Translations under genes and position numbers: made by a program
Shown: positions 8,024 to 16,680 of the stretch, one piece after another
Numbering within the stretch: the stretch's first letter is position 1
Layout: every line of letters begins with the position of its first letter
Source of the DNA: Campylobacter majalis
GTDB taxonomy: Bacteria > Campylobacterota > Campylobacteria > Campylobacterales > Campylobacteraceae
Length of the DNA: 64,000 nucleotides
Reading direction: 5' to 3'
Assembly: GCF_905120465.1 (NCBI RefSeq)
Contig: NZ_CAJHOF010000003.1
Coordinates: forward strand, 1 to 64,000
Notes under the pieces: model-generated
What the model was told of the DNA's origin: nothing
What the model saw: the letters and a program-made list of their open reading frames with translations, nothing else
Database searches by the model: none

Positions 8024-9246
8024 TGAAAATAAAAAAAATAGATGTAAAAAATACAGAAATTCCAGTAGTTTTTGAAAGCTCAAAATCACTAAGTGTAGCT
8101 TATTTAAAGCTAGTTTTTAAAAACTCAGGCGTCATACGCGAAAATAAAAAAGGACTAGCAAAACTAAGTGCGATGCTGCTAGATGAAGGAGATATGAGCC
8201 TTGGTTCGCATACATTTGCAAAAGAGCTAGAAAAACGAGCAATCAGCCTACACGCCAATGCCGGATTTGAGACGTTTAATTTTGAAATAAACTGCTTAAA
8301 AGAGCATTTTGATTTTGGTTTAAGCATGCTTAAAAAACTACTAAAATCACCAAATTTAACAAGCGAAACTCTAGCAAAATGCAAAAGCCTAACTCTTGGC
8401 GAGATAGCAAACAACCAAAACGATAATGACTATCTAGCACAAGTTGGATTAAACGAGATATTATACGCTAACACAAACCTAGGATACGCAAGCATCGGTG
8501 ATAAAAAAAGCATAGATGATATATCGCTTGATGATGTTAGAGATTTTATAAAATTTTTAGATTTAAGTAACCTATTTATCGTATATGGTGGCGATGTCAA
8601 TGAGAGCGAACTACAAAATATAAAAGATGTATTAAATGAGCTAGAAGTCGGCAAAAAAGCAAAGCAAATAACCCTAAAAACAAGCAATAATTGTGAATTA
8701 AAAGAGATAATTAAAAAAAGCGAACAAGCATATGTCTATTTTGGAGCACCATATCATGTAAGCGAAGATGAACGATACATGGCAAGTGTGGCGATGTATA
8801 TACTTGGCGAAGGTGGCTTTGGTGCTAGACTTATGGAAGAAGTTAGAGTAAAACGTGGCTTGGCATACTCAGCATATGCTAGGGGGCTTTATAACCTAAG
8901 TCACTCTCACGTATATGGCTACTTGCAAACCAAAAATGAAAGCAAAGATGAAGCTATATCGGTCGTAAAGGCTGAGTTTGATAAATTTTACAAACATGGC
9001 ATAAGTAAAAAAGAGCTTGATTTGGCTAAGAAATTTTTACAAGGCTCACTCGCACTCAGACTTGAAACACTTTTTCGCCGCTTAAATATCGCCGAAAGCG
9101 AGTTTTACAGAGGCAAAGAGCTTGGTAGCTTTTTACATGAACTTAATAAAATCAAGGCATTAAAACTGGATAAATTAAATGAGTTTATCTATAAGCATAA
9201 TGAAATTTCACAACTGAGTTTTTGTGTTTTAAGAGATGAGATTTGA
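8023..9246 (+). CDS. M16 (insulinase) family protein lacking the zinc motif
   Basis: 407 aa, with two M16-like halves (roughly 1-190 and 200-400). At the position where active M16 proteases have HxxEH, this protein reads GLAKLSAMLLDEG, so the zinc ligands and the catalytic glutamate are absent. The C-terminal half keeps the R-Y-like region VRVKRGLAYSAYARG. It is therefore probably a non-catalytic homologue or a partner subunit, although H. pylori and Campylobacter annotations usually call it a zinc protease. It overlaps mqnC by one base and recG by 11. Confidence 0.82.
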   Translation: MKIKKIDVKNTEIPVVFESSKSLSVAYLKLVFKNSGVIRENKKGLAKLSAMLLDEGDMSLGSHTFAKELEKRAISLHANAGFETFNFEINCLKEHFDFGLSMLKKLLKSPNLTSETLAKCKSLTLGEIANNQNDNDYLAQVGLNEILYANTNLGYASIGDKKSIDDISLDDVRDFIKFLDLSNLFIVYGGDVNESELQNIKDVLNELEVGKKAKQITLKTSNNCELKEIIKKSEQAYVYFGAPYHVSEDERYMASVAMYILGEGGFGARLMEEVRVKRGLAYSAYARGLYNLSHSHVYGYLQTKNESKDEAISVVKAEFDKFYKHGISKKELDLAKKFLQGSLALRLETLFRRLNIAESEFYRGKELGSFLHELNKIKALKLDKLNEFIYKHNEISQLSFCVLRDEI

Positions 9247-11044
9247 AAATCAAGATAGGGCTGAACTCGCAAAAATAGGAGTACATAGCCTACTAGATTT
9301 AGCCCTGCTTTTGCCTAAAAGCTTTGAAAACACAACCATCACTAACGATGCACGTCAAGGGCAAGTGTGCTTAAATGTAAAAATCAACACTTGCCGTCGT
9401 GCAAATGGAGGACTTTTGATCATAACTGCCCACGCTATACAGTGGGATTGTGAGATAAAAATCGCTATATTTAACGCAAAGCCTTGGCATTACGGAGCTT
9501 TTAAACATGATAAAGAGCTGATTATTATAGGAATTTGCTCTTATTCTTACGGTGCTTGGCAGATAACAAATCCAAAAATCATAACAAAAACAGGTCAAAT
9601 CTCACCACGATACAAAACCGATATCAAAGATGAAAAAGTAATAAGCTTAATCAAAAAATACCTAAGCCTAGAAGCACTTTTAAATGAAGGATTAAGCAAA
9701 AGTGAAGCCCTATTTTTGATGAAATTTCACGAAAATAACGAAAATAGCATAATAATGCACGAAAAATTAAAAAGTGAAAACTTAGGCATAGATGTGCTAA
9801 AATTTGTTGAAATTTTTAACTACATAAAAAAGCTAAGTGCCAAAAAAACACAATATCCAAATCAAAAAATTACCCCACATAATATATCAGATTGGCTAAA
9901 AACTCTACCATTTACACCGACAAACGATCAATTAAACGCGATAAATGATATAAGAGCTGATTTAACAAGTGATTTTGCAAAACGCCGTGTTGTCATGGGT
10001 GATGTTGGTAGCGGCAAGACGCTAGTTATCCTAGCAGCAGCACTTAGCGTGTATCCCAAAAAAGCCGTTTTAATGGCACCAACTAGCATTTTAGCAGAGC
10101 AAATTTTTAACGAAGCATTAAGGTTGTTGCCACAAAATTTTAATACCATTTTGATTAAAAGCGGAGACAAAGATATCGATTATAAAGACGTAAATTTAAT
10201 TATCGGAACGCATGTTTTATTGTATCAGGATTTACCTAGTGCAGCTATTGTTATGGTTGATGAACAGCACCGCTTTGGCTCAGCACAACGAGCAAAAATA
10301 GATGAGCTAGTAAGGCAGGGGCAAACTCGAGCAACATACGTGCAGTTTTCAGCCACTCCGATACCAAGAACGCTAAGTTTAATCCAATCAAATTTTGTAA
10401 ATTTTAGCTTTTTAAAGCAAATTCCATTTAAAAAAACAATCCACTCACAAATCATAAAAAACAGCGATTTTGCAATGCTTTTAGCTCATATAAAGCGTGA
10501 AATTTCGCAACAAAAACAAATCATCATCGTCTATCCACTCGTGCAAAGTAGCGAGACATCAAACTATCAAAGTTTAAATGATGCACAAAATTTCTGGCTA
10601 GAGCGTTTTAACAACGTATATATCACACACGGCAAGGATAAAAACAAGGAGCAAGTACTGCGTGAGTTTAAACAAAATGGCGATATTTTGCTATCAACTA
10701 CGGTTGTAGAAGTTGGCATATCCCTGCCTAGATTAAGCACGATATTAATAGTGGGTGCTGAGAGGTTGGGACTAGCAACACTTCATCAATTACGCGGACG
10801 TGTAGGGCGAAACGGTGGGGTTGGGTATTGTTTTTTATACACAAAATCACAAAATATACCGCCACGACTTAAAGATTTTTGCCAAACACTAGATGGATTT
10901 GAGATAGCAGAGCTTGATTTAAAAAATCGCCAAAGTGGCGATATACTAGATGGTAGCATACAGCATGGAGCTACGTTTGATTACTATAATTATGAAGAAA
11001 ACATCGCAAAAGAAGCTTCATTTAGGCTAAATAAAATTAACTAA
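9236..11044 (+). CDS. recG: ATP-dependent DNA helicase RecG
   Basis: 602 aa, shorter than E. coli RecG (about 690) but usual for this group. An N-terminal wedge/OB region is followed by superfamily 2 helicase domains: Walker A GDVGSGKT near residue 257, DEQH box VDEQHRFG, SAT motif FSATPIPRT, and motif VI QLRGRVGRNG. RecG regresses stalled replication forks and processes recombination intermediates. The ATG overlaps the end of the M16 gene by 11 bases. Confidence 0.95.
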   Translation: MRFENQDRAELAKIGVHSLLDLALLLPKSFENTTITNDARQGQVCLNVKINTCRRANGGLLIITAHAIQWDCEIKIAIFNAKPWHYGAFKHDKELIIIGICSYSYGAWQITNPKIITKTGQISPRYKTDIKDEKVISLIKKYLSLEALLNEGLSKSEALFLMKFHENNENSIIMHEKLKSENLGIDVLKFVEIFNYIKKLSAKKTQYPNQKITPHNISDWLKTLPFTPTNDQLNAINDIRADLTSDFAKRRVVMGDVGSGKTLVILAAALSVYPKKAVLMAPTSILAEQIFNEALRLLPQNFNTILIKSGDKDIDYKDVNLIIGTHVLLYQDLPSAAIVMVDEQHRFGSAQRAKIDELVRQGQTRATYVQFSATPIPRTLSLIQSNFVNFSFLKQIPFKKTIHSQIIKNSDFAMLLAHIKREISQQKQIIIVYPLVQSSETSNYQSLNDAQNFWLERFNNVYITHGKDKNKEQVLREFKQNGDILLSTTVVEVGISLPRLSTILIVGAERLGLATLHQLRGRVGRNGGVGYCFLYTKSQNIPPRLKDFCQTLDGFEIAELDLKNRQSGDILDGSIQHGATFDYYNYEENIAKEASFRLNKIN

Positions 11045-11206
11045 AGGAATAAATTTATATAATTTGCACAATTGACTTTTTTAAATTATAACTTTGCCTT
11101 GCCAATTATTTTAATTTTAACAAATTCTGCTTAATGTGCTTGTATTTATAGTTTAGGCTAAAATTACACTTTTAACCTAACTTTAAAATTGTAACAAACC
11201 TATCTT

Positions 11207-11420
11207 TTATCCTTTTAAATTTGCCCAATCAATGATTTGCATAAGCTCTTTGTTTGCAAAAATTTTAATTAAAAGACTTATTATTGCTTCATCTGATACA
11301 ACACAAGGGCTTGGATAAGGGATAAGCTTTATTTTACTAAATCAATAGGCTTTTTATCTTTATCTAATTTATCTAAAAAGGGCAAATTTAAAAGAATGCC
11401 AAAGATTAGCAAATAAAATT
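11207..11420 (-). pseudogene. Possible frameshifted gene remnant
   Basis: Reading the minus strand, one frame encodes a hydrophobic/charged stretch ending in DKDKKPIDLVK-stop, and the next frame carries on as IKLIPYPSPCVVSDEA and ends DWANLKG-stop at 11207. The two join smoothly if a single base is shifted near 11330. There is no start signal, and I do not recognise the family. It could be the 3' end of a decayed gene or a chance pair of open frames. Confidence 0.3.
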
Positions 11421-11503
11421 TGTGTAAAGTTTTACTAAAAATTAGTTACTTAATTCTTTGGATTTGCACTCTTTAGCAACGAGATAAAATTGATTTTGGT
11501 TTT

Positions 11504-11565
11504 CTACTTCGCTTCGCTCGTAGCTTTCCAAGAACTACTTCGCTTCGCTCGTAGCTTTCCAAGAA
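11504..11565. repeat. 31-bp unit, two exact tandem copies
   Basis: Copy 1 is 11504-11534 and copy 2 is 11535-11565, identical at all 31 positions, with four bases of a third copy after. The unit contains CTTCGCTTCGCTCGTAGC. It is markedly more GC-rich than the flanks. Related decayed copies lie at 22771-22815 and 42491-42534. Confidence 0.9.
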
Positions 11566-11670
11566 CTACCAAAAAAACAATTATTTATACTTTTAGCACC
11601 TATTACAAGTCTTTGTTTAAATTTAAATTAATATTATCTGTAAATTTTACAACTAAGCAACAATATTAAA

Positions 11671-12510
11671 TTAATGGCACTTTGTAACAAACTCAAATCC
11701 ACGTGCTTTTAACTCGGCTATATCGCGGCTCATGCTCTCGCCCTTTGTAGTTAGATAATCGCCAAGCACTATAGCCGACACACCGTGATTAAATATCTCA
11801 TATTGACGCTGTTTAAACAAGCTCTCACGCCCAGCAGCTATCATTATGCGAGTATTTGGCAATGCCTTTACGCTATCTTTTATGATGCCAAACGCCTCAT
11901 CGACACTCAAACTATCAGGCGTTATTTTTAAACCATCGACATTGATGAAAAAATTAATCGGACTTGAAAAAGGATTTAGCTTAGCTAGACTTTTTCTCAT
12001 ACTAATCCTATCTTCTTTACTCTCACCAAGCCCGTATATACCGCCACAACAAAGCTCTAAACCAATCTCTTTTGCATTTAAATTTGTCTGATATCTCTCA
12101 TCCCAACTATGTGTAGTGCAAATTTTATGATAAAACTCGCGACTTGTTTCAAGATTGTGATTGTAGCTAAACACACCAGCCTTTTTAAGCTCAGCAAGTT
12201 GCTCTTTACTAGCAAGTCCGTTACAGGCGATAAGCATCAAATCAGGACACTCAGCACTCACGGCATGTGCGATACGTGCGACATCCTCGGTTTTTTTATC
12301 ATCTAAACCAACACCACTAGTAACCAAGCAAAATCCAAGTGCATGATTTGCACTAGCCATTTTTGCCTCTGCTACGACCTCATCTGGTGATTTGATTTTA
12401 TAGCGTTTTATCTTGACATCAGAGTTTTTATTTTGAGTGCAATATGCACAATCTTCATCACATATACCACAACTTAGTGAGCTAATAGCACACAACATTA
12501 CCTGCTTCAT
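11671..12510 (-). CDS. bioB: Biotin synthase BioB
   Basis: 279 aa, the short form usual in Campylobacter and Helicobacter. It is a radical SAM enzyme inserting sulfur into dethiobiotin. The radical SAM motif CDEDCAYC is near residues 18-25. The auxiliary [2Fe-2S] ligand regions (FCLVTSG, IACNGL) and the C-terminal arginine region NTRIMIAAGRE are present. It stands alone on the minus strand, with a 68-base gap upstream to the Rrf2 gene. No BirA-type operator was recognised. Confidence 0.95.
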   Translation of the reverse strand: MKQVMLCAISSLSCGICDEDCAYCTQNKNSDVKIKRYKIKSPDEVVAEAKMASANHALGFCLVTSGVGLDDKKTEDVARIAHAVSAECPDLMLIACNGLASKEQLAELKKAGVFSYNHNLETSREFYHKICTTHSWDERYQTNLNAKEIGLELCCGGIYGLGESKEDRISMRKSLAKLNPFSSPINFFINVDGLKITPDSLSVDEAFGIIKDSVKALPNTRIMIAAGRESLFKQRQYEIFNHGVSAIVLGDYLTTKGESMSRDIAELKARGFEFVTKCH

Positions 12511-12578
12511 AAACTATCCTCTAAATACTAAATTAATCATTTCATACAAAAGCGTTATTTTATTAAATTTTCATTAAT

Positions 12579-12989
12579 CTAAGCTAACTCAGATAGTAAA
12601 TTTTGTATGTTTATGTATTGTAGTTCAGCTTTTAAAGCATTTTGTGCGTTTAAAAAATGCGGTCTTAGCAACGCATCAATACGCCCACCAAGCGGACACA
12701 TATGAGGCGATGAGTGGATTTTAAACAGCTCTTTTTTACTCTCGCTTACCGCCATATATACATCATAAAGGCTTATATTTTCAGGGCTTTTTGCAAGACT
12801 CATACCGCCAATCCCTGCCCTTACTTCAACCAGTCCAGCACTCTTTAAACAAGATGTTATTTTTCGAATTATTACAGGATTTGTCCCTACCGTTTCAGCC
12901 AAAAACTCACTTGTATTTTTTTCATCTTTAAAATACTCAATACTAAGCAATATATGCACAGCGATTGGAAATTTTACACCTATTTGCAT
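12579..12989 (-). CDS. Rrf2-family transcriptional regulator (YwnA/HypR-like)
   Basis: 136 aa winged-helix regulator. The N-terminal part (MQIGVKFPIAVHILL) and the helix-turn-helix segment SEFLAETVGTNPVIIRKI are typical of Rrf2. The three closely spaced cysteines that bind an Fe-S cluster in IscR/NsrR are missing; only Cys47 and a CPLGG cysteine near residue 98 are present. It therefore resembles the redox-thiol YwnA/HypR group. It lies 52 bases downstream of an NAD(P)-binding oxidoreductase gene, the same pairing as ywnA/ywnB in Bacillus. The likely operators are the palindromes upstream of the oxidoreductase gene. Confidence 0.87.
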   Translation of the reverse strand: MQIGVKFPIAVHILLSIEYFKDEKNTSEFLAETVGTNPVIIRKITSCLKSAGLVEVRAGIGGMSLAKSPENISLYDVYMAVSESKKELFKIHSSPHMCPLGGRIDALLRPHFLNAQNALKAELQYINIQNLLSELA

Positions 12990-13041
12990 TTTAACTCCAT
13001 TTTAAAATGCTAAATTTATCTTGTAAAACTTAAAATTTAAC

Positions 13042-13674
13042 TTACTTGCCAACAACGCTAAATCGTTTTTGTATAAAATTTTCATTTTCTATCTCATCAA
13101 TCATCGCCACCGCATAATCCGCGTATCCTATAACACTCTCGCCTTTATCATTTAGCGTAAATATCTCATTTGCAAGTATATACTCACCCGTTCGTGCTAA
13201 ATCTGGCTCAAACTCAGCAGCTGGTGATAAAAAAGTCCATCTCACATCATCTCTTTTTCGCAAAGCATCTAGTGCTTGACTCATCGCATTTGCTGTTGGT
13301 TTATACTCATTTGGAAAATCAGGCGTATCTAGTAGCTTCACGCTCATACTATCATCTACGTATAAACTTCCAGCACCACCCACTACCATCAATCTTGTTT
13401 GTGTGCCACTTAATAAATCGGCTAGATGTATTAGGGCTTTTGTATGTAAATGTCTATCGTCATCTTGCCAAAAACCAAGTGCTGATATAACCACATCAAC
13501 TCCGCTAAGATCATCTTTAGTAAGCTCAAGCACAGATTTATAAAGCACGTTTTTGCCAATATAATCACGGTTACGAACTATCGCTTTTACACTATATCCG
13601 CGTTCTTTTGCCTCACTTAATATTTTTGAACCAGCACATCCATTAGCACCTAAAATAGCTATATTTTTACTCAT
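13042..13674 (-). CDS. NmrA/YwnB-like NAD(P)-binding oxidoreductase
   Basis: 210 aa atypical short-chain dehydrogenase with the N-terminal Rossmann motif GANGCAGS (about residues 8-15) and no obvious YxxxK catalytic pair. Family members often act as NAD(P)H-dependent quinone or aldehyde reductases or redox sensors; the substrate cannot be told. The C terminus contains a NEIFTLNDKGES region typical of the YwnB group. It is followed by an Rrf2 regulator gene, and its promoter region carries two matching palindromes. Confidence 0.85.
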   Translation of the reverse strand: MSKNIAILGANGCAGSKILSEAKERGYSVKAIVRNRDYIGKNVLYKSVLELTKDDLSGVDVVISALGFWQDDDRHLHTKALIHLADLLSGTQTRLMVVGGAGSLYVDDSMSVKLLDTPDFPNEYKPTANAMSQALDALRKRDDVRWTFLSPAAEFEPDLARTGEYILANEIFTLNDKGESVIGYADYAVAMIDEIENENFIQKRFSVVGK

Positions 13675-13698
13675 CTTGTATCCTTGATTAAATTTTAG

Positions 13699-13719
13699 TT
13701 GTAACTAATTTAATTACAA
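13699..13719. promoter_or_regulatory. Operator-like palindrome, site 1
   Basis: TTGTAA-N9-TTACAA, 25 bases upstream of the oxidoreductase start. The half-sites and the 9-base spacer are the same as in site 2 at 13743-13763. Probable operator for the neighbouring Rrf2 regulator (inference). Confidence 0.55.
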
Positions 13720-13733
13720 TGCGTATCTTATCT

Positions 13734-13772
13734 AATTTTTTGTTGTAATGTCAATAGTTACAACAAAAAATT
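13734..13772. promoter_or_regulatory. Operator-like palindrome, site 2
   Basis: A perfect 15-bp inverted repeat (13734-13748 with 13758-13772) has a 9-base centre. Its inner part is TTGTAA-N9-TTACAA, the same as site 1, displaced by 44 bases. The oligo-T/oligo-A outer arms could also form a weak terminator hairpin, but the match to site 1 favours an operator. Confidence 0.55.
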
Positions 13773-13855
13773 TTAAAATTTTACTGCTTAGTTAAATTAA
13801 AATTTATTATCATTTATATATAATTGTATTTACATTATTTCTTAAAGGAGAACGT

Positions 13856-14617
13856 ATGAAATTTAACAAAACGTTAGCTGGAGTTTGTGTAGCCAGTATG
13901 CTTAGTGGAGCCTTTGCACATGATTTTTGGGTAAATGGTGAAAATGGTGAAAATTTCAAAGCACATATTGGCTATGGACATGATTTTCCAGCACCTGAGA
14001 TGATACCAGAAAACAGAGTAAAACTATTTAATCCACTTCATATCATCTCAAAAGATGGCAAAAAAACAGAACTTAAACAAAAAGGCGAAAATTACCAATT
14101 TGAAACTGCAAAACTAGCAGCAGGAAGCTACGTGCTTGAAGGAACTTATAAGCCGACTTTTTGGTCAAAAGATAGTGATGGCAAATGGCATATGGACGGC
14201 ACTAGACAAAACACTAAAAATGTAGAATATTGCCAACTAGCTGTAATGAATGCAAAAAGCGTAATTTCAATAGACAATGCAAAGGCTGATGATTTTATCT
14301 ACGAGCCAATCGGTCACCAAATAGAGCTAGTTCCACTTGATGATCCGTTTGATTTAAAAGTAGATAAGCCATTTAAACTAAAAGCTTATATGAACGGCAA
14401 ACCTGTAAAAACAGGCAAGGTCACTGGAACATTTGAAGGATTTTTACAAGACAAACATGCGTTTTTAGGAACAACTGACTTAAAAGGTGAGATTGAAGTA
14501 ATGGCTTTAAGACCTGGAAAATGGATGTTTGAAGTAACAGTTGAAAAGCCACATGATGACAAAAAAGTGTGCGAAGATGCAATTTATTTAGGAACTCTAA
14601 CATTAGTTGTTAAATAA
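13856..14617 (+). CDS. Exported DUF4198 protein (possible metal-uptake accessory)
   Basis: 253 aa. A cleavable signal peptide ends at AFA before HDFWVNG, so the mature protein starts with a histidine and is periplasmic. The fold and motifs (HDFW, IGYGHDFP, GHQIELVPLDDPF) are those of DUF4198, a family found beside nickel/cobalt uptake systems and TonB receptors. A role in Ni/Co acquisition is a family-level inference. AAGGAGAA precedes the ATG. A TraT-like lipoprotein gene follows after 53 bases. Upstream lies the twin-palindrome region shared with the divergent oxidoreductase gene. Confidence 0.8.
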   Translation: MKFNKTLAGVCVASMLSGAFAHDFWVNGENGENFKAHIGYGHDFPAPEMIPENRVKLFNPLHIISKDGKKTELKQKGENYQFETAKLAAGSYVLEGTYKPTFWSKDSDGKWHMDGTRQNTKNVEYCQLAVMNAKSVISIDNAKADDFIYEPIGHQIELVPLDDPFDLKVDKPFKLKAYMNGKPVKTGKVTGTFEGFLQDKHAFLGTTDLKGEIEVMALRPGKWMFEVTVEKPHDDKKVCEDAIYLGTLTLVVK

Positions 14618-14670
14618 TGCTTTTTTAAGGCGATTAGTGCTAAATTAGAGTTAAAATTTTAAGGATTTGC

Positions 14671-15237
14671 ATGAAATCTGTATTTTTAACTCTATTAGCA
14701 CTGCTTCTGGCTGGATGTGCAAGCTCTGGTGTGCAAATAAAAACAAGCGTAGCAAACCCAATATTTATACAAACACAACAAGACGCTACGATTTATGTCG
14801 ATTTTAAAAATACTGCAACAAACGAAAATGTAACAAATGATATATTGTTAGAATTTACAAAGCAAGGTTACAAGATAGCAACTGATGCCAAACATGCCGA
14901 TTATATCGTGCTTGGAGATATTATTAGTTTTGCTAGAGACGTAAGAAAAAAACGCGATGTAGCTTTTATAAACATGGGCTTTGGAAGAGGATATTATCCA
15001 AGGTATTTTTCGCAAATTGGTTTTGGTTATATGCTTGATGCTGATGATTTTTACACAAATAGTTACGCTTACACGCTAACTGCTACATTATCAATATCGC
15101 AACGCCAAAAAGACGAACAAAAAACAAGTATTACCATAACACAACAAGGCAACACATACTCTACAAGCACTATATGGCCGCTGTTTAAAGAGCGTCTTGT
15201 TAAGCAGATTGTTTCGTTTTTTTATAGGGTTAAATAA
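14671..15237 (+). CDS. TraT-like outer-membrane lipoprotein
   Basis: 188 aa. The signal peptide ends with the lipobox LAGC (Cys16). The body resembles TraT, the complement-resistance and surface-exclusion lipoprotein of conjugative plasmids: TIYVDFKNTATNENV, LEFTKQGYKIATDAKHADY and a C-terminal basic end. TraT is usually about 240 aa, so this is shorter and lacks part of the central region. There are no conjugation genes nearby, so a serum-resistance-like or unknown envelope role is more likely. It overlaps mobA by one base (TAATG). Confidence 0.72.
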   Translation: MKSVFLTLLALLLAGCASSGVQIKTSVANPIFIQTQQDATIYVDFKNTATNENVTNDILLEFTKQGYKIATDAKHADYIVLGDIISFARDVRKKRDVAFINMGFGRGYYPRYFSQIGFGYMLDADDFYTNSYAYTLTATLSISQRQKDEQKTSITITQQGNTYSTSTIWPLFKERLVKQIVSFFYRVK

Positions 15238-15797
15238 TGCTTGATAATTGTGTTATTTTAGCTGGTGGCAAAAGCTCACGAATGGGAAAAGACAAAACAC
15301 TAATGTCATTTCATAATGAGCCAAGCCTAACTCACTACATTCACAAAAAACTAAGCAAAATCTTTCAAAATGTGTATATTAGCTCAAAATTTAATAAATT
15401 TAATCCACCACTTAATGTTATAAACGACGAAATTTCAGACATATTTTCGCCAATGATTGCACTTGCTTCGATTTTGCCAAAATTTAACGCCCCTGTATTT
15501 ATCACAACGGCTGATATGCCATTTATTAAAATTTCTAGCATTTTAGAACTGGCAAAATACAAAGATGAATATGATGTAGTTATTGCTAGTGATGATGAGT
15601 TTAGGCATACTCTTTGCGGATTTTACTCGCCAACTCTGGCAAATAAAGCAAAATTTTTAGCACAAAACAATCAGCACAAAATAGGCACACTCATACAAAA
15701 TGCAAATATAAAAATAGTAAATTTTGACGATAAAAAGCAATTTTTTAATATCAATACCCCACACGAATATGAAAGTGCACTGGATGAAAATTTTTAA
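15237..15797 (+). CDS. mobA: Molybdenum cofactor guanylyltransferase MobA
   Basis: 186 aa. The nucleotidyltransferase signature LAGGKSSRMGKDK at residues 8-20 and the metal-binding ITTADMPF region near residue 88 identify MobA. It joins GMP to molybdopterin to give the bis-MGD cofactor used by formate dehydrogenases, nitrate reductase and DMSO-type reductases. The start is directly coupled to the traT-like gene, and its end overlaps the pldA start by 14 bases. The mobA-pldA order is as I recall in C. jejuni. Confidence 0.93.
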   Translation: MLDNCVILAGGKSSRMGKDKTLMSFHNEPSLTHYIHKKLSKIFQNVYISSKFNKFNPPLNVINDEISDIFSPMIALASILPKFNAPVFITTADMPFIKISSILELAKYKDEYDVVIASDDEFRHTLCGFYSPTLANKAKFLAQNNQHKIGTLIQNANIKIVNFDDKKQFFNINTPHEYESALDENF

Positions 15798-16668
15798 GCT
15801 CTTAGTTGTTTTAATTGCTATATTAAATGCTAAAACAGCAAACGAGTATTATCAAAAAGCATTAGAATATGAAAAAAATGGTGATTCTATAAATGCTATG
15901 AAATTTTACCGCCTAGCCTATGAAAATAAAATAGAAAAAATAGAGCAAAAACCTCAGCAAATCACAGCAAGTAGTGAGCTAAATTTTTATGGCATAAAGC
16001 CTTACAAAACAAACTATCTAATGCCTGTATCTTACACTAAAAATGTCGCAAATAACCGTAAAAATTTTGAAACACAATTTCAAATTAGTGCTTTAAAGCC
16101 GCTATTTTATAACTATTTTGGTTTTAACGAAAGTCTAAATATCGCATATACTCAAACATCATGGTGGCAAACCTCGGCTAATTCAATGCCATTTAGAGAA
16201 AGCAACTACCAACCTGAAATTTTTGCTCAAATTGATATAAAAAATAGTATATTTAACTATGTAAAAGTTGGCTATTTGCATGAATCAAACGGCAAAGATG
16301 GCATGGATTCTCGTAGCTGGGATAGAGCATATATACAGACCAAATTAGGCCCAAACTCGCTTAAGATAACACCTCGTTTATGGAAAACCATCGGAAACAA
16401 AAACGAAAATAAAGACATCACAAAATACGCAGGACATGGCGATATATCAATAGAATATAAACACAATAATCATATTTTTACAACAATGTTAAAAAGCAAT
16501 TTTCATCTTAGCAAATCAAACAAAACATCGCTACAATTTACGTGGCATTTTCCACTATTTAACGAAATTTATGGATATTTACACTATTATAATGGTTATG
16601 GTGAAAATTTACTAGATTATGATAAACATACAAATAAAATAGGCATAGGATTGTCTATTTTAAAATAA
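15784..16668 (+). CDS. pldA: Outer-membrane phospholipase A PldA
   Basis: 294 aa from the ATG at 15784, which begins a clear signal peptide (MKIFKLLVVLIAILNA). An upstream in-frame ATG at 15724 would add a non-signal stretch within mobA and is unlikely. The beta-barrel phospholipase A1 signature is present: FRESNYQPEIF and the active-site strand LHESNGKDGMDSRSWDRAY with the catalytic His and Ser. OMPLA hydrolyses phospholipids in the outer leaflet and maintains outer-membrane asymmetry; in Campylobacter it is associated with haemolysis. Confidence 0.93.
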   Translation: MKIFKLLVVLIAILNAKTANEYYQKALEYEKNGDSINAMKFYRLAYENKIEKIEQKPQQITASSELNFYGIKPYKTNYLMPVSYTKNVANNRKNFETQFQISALKPLFYNYFGFNESLNIAYTQTSWWQTSANSMPFRESNYQPEIFAQIDIKNSIFNYVKVGYLHESNGKDGMDSRSWDRAYIQTKLGPNSLKITPRLWKTIGNKNENKDITKYAGHGDISIEYKHNNHIFTTMLKSNFHLSKSNKTSLQFTWHFPLFNEIYGYLHYYNGYGENLLDYDKHTNKIGIGLSILK

Positions 16669-16680
16669 TAAAGGCAGAAA

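Larger units (their letters stand above)
11045..11670. other. Gene-free 626-bp gap between recG and bioB
   Basis: No intact gene. The gap contains a minus-strand coding remnant (11207-11420) and a 31-bp unit repeated exactly in tandem (11504-11565). The latter belongs to a repeat also seen in two other gene-free gaps of this window. Confidence 0.6.

Noticed and set aside
8100-8414. Antisense open frames inside mqnC, M16, recG and other genes
   Set aside because: They lack ribosome-binding sites and family resemblance and lie opposite well-conserved genes, so they are frame shadows.
14671-15237. Integrated conjugative element suggested by the TraT-like protein
   Set aside because: No relaxase, type IV secretion, integrase or attachment repeats are seen nearby; neighbours are ordinary chromosomal genes.
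15724-15783. ATG at 15724 as the pldA start
   Set aside because: The added residues lie within mobA and do not look like a signal peptide, while the ATG at 15784 starts one directly.
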